From Palaemon carinicauda (Eukaryota; Arthropoda; Malacostraca; Decapoda; Palaemonidae), in the NCBI RefSeq assembly GCF_036898095.1, contig NC_090730.1, positions 22,537,666 to 22,601,665 of the forward strand: 64,000 bases of DNA, given 5' to 3'. This document shows, one piece after another, positions 52,545 to 64,000 of the stretch. Made by a program: the position numbers and the translations under genes. Numbering within the stretch: position 1 is the stretch's first letter; every line of letters starts with the position of its first letter. The notes under the pieces are model-generated. The model searched no databases. It had not been told where the DNA came from and saw nothing but the letters and a program-made list of their open reading frames with translations.

Positions 52545-54178
52545 CAGGCCTATATTCAGGAGATTTAAGAATATAGGCCTAGTCAGGAACTTTCAGAGTA
52601 CTATAGGCCTATAGTCAGGATAGTTAAAAGCATAGACTTAGAGTCAGGAAATTTAAGAGGAACATAGCCTATAGTCAGGAGATTTAAGAGCAATATAGGC
52701 CTATAGTCAGGAGATTTAAGAGCAATATAGGCCTATAGTCAGGAGATTTGAGAGCAACATAGCCTATAGTCAGGAGATTAAAGAGCAATATAGGCCTATA
52801 GTCAGGAGATTTAAGAGCAACATAGCCTATAGTCAGGAGATTTAAGAGCAATATAGGCTTATAGTCGGGAGATTTATGAGCAACATAGCCTATAGTCAAG
52901 AGATTTAACAGCAAATATAGGCCTATAGTCAGGTGATTTAAGAGCAACATAGCCTATAGTCAGGAGATTTAAGAGCAATATAGGCCTATAGTCAGGAGAT
53001 TTAATATAGGCCTAGTCAGTAAATGTAAGAGTAATATAGGCCTATAGTCAGGATATTTAAAAGCATAGACTTATAGTCAGGAGATTTAAGAGCAATATAG
53101 GCCTATAGTCAGGAGATTTATGAGCAACATAGCCTATAGTCAAGAGATTTAACAGCAAATATAGGCCTATAGTCAGGTGATTTAAGAGCAACATAGCCTG
53201 TAGTCAGGAGATTTAAGAGCAACATAGCCTATAGTCAGGAGATTTAAGAGCAATATAGGCCTATAGTCAGGAGATTTAATATAGGCCTAGTCAGTAAATG
53301 TAAGAGTAATATAGGCCTATAGTCAGGATATTTAAAAGCATAGACTTATAGTCAGGAGATTTAAGAGCAATATAGGCCTATAGTCAGGAGATTTATGAGC
53401 AACATAGCCTATAGTCAAGAGATTTAACAGCAAATATAGGCCTATAGTCAGGTGATTTAAGAGCAACATAGCCTGTAGTCAGGAGATTTAAGAGCAACAT
53501 AGCCTATAGTCAGGAGATTTAAGAGCAATATAGGCCTATAGTCAGGAGATTTAATATAGGCCTAGTCAGTAAATGTAAGAGTAATATAGGCCTATAGTCA
53601 GGATATTTAAAAGCATAGACTTATAGTCAGGAGATTTAAGAGCAATATAGGCCTATAGTCAGGAGATTTAAGAGCAACATAGGTCTATAGTTAGGAGATT
53701 TAAGAGCAATATAGGCGTATAGTAAGGAGATTTAATATAAGCCTAGTCAGGAAATTTAAGAGTAATATAGGCCTATAGTCAGGATATTTAAAAGCATAGA
53801 CTGATAGTCAGGAGATTTGAAAGCAACATAGCCTATTGCCAGGAGATTTAAGAACAACATATCCTATGGTAAGGAGATTTAAGAGCAACATAGGCCTATA
53901 CTCAGGAGATGTAAGAACAGTATAGACCTATAGGCAGGAGATTTAAGAACAGCATATACTTATAGTCAGGAGATTTAAGAGCAATATAAGCCTATAGTCA
54001 GGTGATTTAAGATCAAATGAGGCCTATAGTCAGGAGATTTAAGAGCAACATAGCCTATAGTCAGATTTAAGAGCAGCATAGGTCTATAGTCAGATTTAAG
54101 AGCAGCATAGGTCTATAGTCAGAAGATTTAAGGGCCATAATCAGGAGATTTAAGAGCAACATCGGAATATAGTCAAGA
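52545..54178. repeat. 32-bp minisatellite with 275-bp higher-order repeat
   Basis: About 50 copies of a ~32-bp unit (tataggcctatagtcaggagatttaagagcaa type) with variants (deleted 'ggcc', 'aaaagcatagactt', 'gtaaatgtaag'). A nine-unit block of 275 bp starting 'ggatatttaaaagcatag' is repeated head to tail at 53051, 53326 and 53601. No coding role. Confidence 0.95.
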
Positions 54179-54866
54179 TTGAAGGGTCAATATTGCAATT
54201 CATTTCTGCTCGCATCCCATTCCTATGGTATGTTGCCACTTTCCACTCTCTCATTCTATACAGGAGGTTGTTAGATTACAACCAATGCTGCCCGTTAGAG
54301 TTTAGATATCAGTTATGCTCACCCACCCAGGGACTGACCACGCCCACTGATAAAAAAATACATTTTTTTCTATCTTTTATGAAAATACAATTAAATTTTA
54401 TTTCTTTCTTCTATCAAGAAATACTCATTTACAAATTATAATTTACACTTTTGCATATACATTATATCTATTATAATATAAAAAAACAAATTGCAATTTT
54501 ATTATTCTTCTAAATATGTTTTCAAGTTAGAAACATACTGATCTGAGAAAATATTTTTAAACATGATTCTTATATCCAATAATAATCATGTTGAAAATAC
54601 ATTTCGGTCAGGCTGTAGGAAATCAAATAAAAACAATATAGCAGTTACCTTACTTGATTGTTTAGAAAATATATTGTATTTTATTATAAACAAATAACAT
54701 TGTGTAGTTTAAACATTACATTGTTATCACATATGGCATTATATTAACCCACATGAGCATTTCAGCATCTTCTAAAATGTTCTTCTTTGAACAAAGTAAG
54801 GAATTAATTTAGAAATTCCATATTGATATATAAAAATAGAATTCACTCATTGCACAATAACTACCT
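54179..54866. other. no gene recognised
   Basis: AT-rich unique sequence. Confidence 0.5.
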
Positions 54867-55140
54867 TAGTGCCATAGCCTCTGTACCATGGTCTTCCTCT
54901 GCCTTGGGTTAGAGTTCTCTTGCTTGAGGGTACACTTGGGCACACTATTCTATCTAATTTCTCTTTTTCTTGTTTTGATAAAGTATTTATAGTTTACATA
55001 GGAATTATTTATTTTAACGTTGTTACTGTCCTTAGAATATTTTATTTTTCTTTCTTTCCTTTCCTCACTGGGCTATTTTCCCTGTTGGGGCCCCTGGGCT
55101 TATAGCATTTTGCTTTTCCAACTTGGGTTATAGCGTAGCA

Positions 55141-55174
<34 letters not shown>
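54867..55174 (+). repeat. long tail-sharing repeat, 3' half, with (TAA)n
   Basis: From 'ttagtgccatagcctctgtacc' through the shared tail to (TAA)n at 55143-55174. Confidence 0.88.
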
Positions 55175-55279
55175 GTTACTTTATAAATTTCATTTTTATT
55201 TATTCAAATAGTCACTCACTTCCTACATAAATGATAAATATCGTTACTTAAAGTAAGCTGACAAGGTATTCATATGACT

Positions 55280-55730
55280 TGGAATGAACATGAAAAAAAA
55301 AATGTTACTTTAAAACCATCTGCCTTTCTGAAACCATAATTTGCATTTTTCTGAAATCAAATTCGAAAAGAAAAACTATAACTTCTTAACTTTAAATTAA
55401 TTTTCTTTTTCCTTAGACCAAATTATATAAACAAATTATAACAGTGTATTCTTAAATTGATTCGTTTCTTTTCTTAAACAAAATTTTATACTAAAAATAT
55501 AAATTAAACTTTAAACTCATTTGCTTTTTTCTGAGACCAAATTTTAGACAAAAAACTTTGTTTAACTTTAAATTAATTTTCTTTTTCTTAAACCAAATTA
55601 TTAACAAAAGATTATAAGTGTAAACTTAAATTCCTTTTTCTCACCTAAACCAAATTTTATACTGAAAATATAAATTGAACTTTAAACTTATTTGCCTTTT
55701 CCTGAAACCAAATTTTCAATTTTACATCGG
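55280..55730. repeat. degenerate AT-rich tandem repeat
   Basis: Five to six diverged units containing 'aactttaaa.t.atttgc.ttttctgaaaccaaattttatac.aaaatat' (accaaatt at about 55424, 55532, 55593, 55656 and 55709). Confidence 0.6.
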
Positions 55731-55758
55731 CAACATTATGGCACAACACAACTGTCAC

Positions 55759-55778
55759 GGGGGGGGGGGGGGGGGGGG
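55759..55778. repeat. G20 homopolymer (C20 in the gene 2 transcript)
   Basis: 20 consecutive G, 29 nt downstream of the gene 2 stop codon on the minus strand. Confidence 0.9.
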
Positions 55779-55806
55779 ATCTACTTAAATTCTAAAGAAA
55801 ATTAAA

Positions 55807-63630
<7,824 letters not shown>

Positions 63631-64000
63631 CTGAAAATAGTTTTTATCAGAGGAACATTTAATTTTGAACTTACTGTGAAGTTAAAAGAAATAACACTTG
63701 AATTGATGCACTTAATTAGTGATTGGTCAATACGTTTACTGTATTTGTATAGGAGAATACTACACATGAACTGTTAACTGTATATCACATCTGCCTCTGT
63801 TTACGAAGACATGAGCCTTCTTAATCATTCCTTCAGAAGTTTTACATCATCCAGAGATACCTTTTAACGCTTGGTCAGGACCCAATTAGAACCCTGGTCA
63901 ACCACTCAGTTACTATTACCACTTTGCCAAAGCTGTTCTACCTCTTTATGAATGGATTGGTGCAAGAGGAGGAACTAAAATAAATGTAAATAAAAAATAT
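63631..64000. other. gene 2 upstream intron
   Basis: Sequence preceding the acceptor of the exon 63630; no other feature. The upstream exon lies outside the window. Confidence 0.6.

Overview
The window looks like a piece of an arthropod genome, most likely a decapod crustacean (shrimp-like). The evidence is indirect. Coding exons are split by introns with GT/AG borders. There are very long (GA)n, (TA)n and (TAA)n arrays, tRNA-derived SINEs, non-LTR elements with (TAA)n tails, BEL/Pao, Penelope-like, piggyBac, hAT, Tigger-like and IS630/Tc1-like elements. I saw no bacterial or viral gene organisation, CRISPR array, rRNA or free-standing tRNA gene.

Layout. 1-5.5 kb: an antisense SINE, an 18-bp minisatellite, microsatellites, 3' ends of non-LTR elements, and a fourfold reiteration of a LINE tail with (GA)n. 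5.8-9.3 kb: an IS630/Tc1-like transposon with TA target duplication and a broken transposase, invaded by a CpG-rich TTA-flanked element. 9.3-21.9 kb: degenerate non-LTR fragments on both strands, a 370-bp Harbinger-like MITE, a 560-bp long-TIR element and tandem repeats. 22.1-24.6 kb: a decayed BEL/Pao element with both LTRs. 24.6-26.4 kb: the most complete LINE; its 3' UTR is the short repeat found about 16 times in the window. 26.7-29.5 kb: a Penelope-like element with an inverted 3' copy at its 5' side. 31.9-38.6 kb: an intact-looking BEL/Pao element (598-bp LTRs, one difference seen; 1,799-codon ORF).

40.5-63.6 kb holds the only host-type genes I can support: two tandem minus-strand paralogues. 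Gene 1 has four exons joined in phase 0 (46460-45741, 45369-45226, 41681-41499, 41077-40550) plus a candidate ATG-only start exon at 50270-50268. It encodes a C3HC4 RING, a long helical or coiled-coil part, a 61-residue conserved module and a divergent cyclophilin-like domain. Gene 2 contributes its last two exons (63630-63448, 56355-55807); the rest lies beyond the right edge. The RING, coiled-coil and cyclophilin order resembles the primate TRIMCyp fusions and is the most interesting system here. The introns carry a Tigger remnant and a hAT element (gene 1) and a nearly intact 3.57-kb piggyBac (gene 2).

All remaining long ORFs are translations of repeats or shadows. Family names come from recognised motifs, not from searches; clade-level names are tentative.
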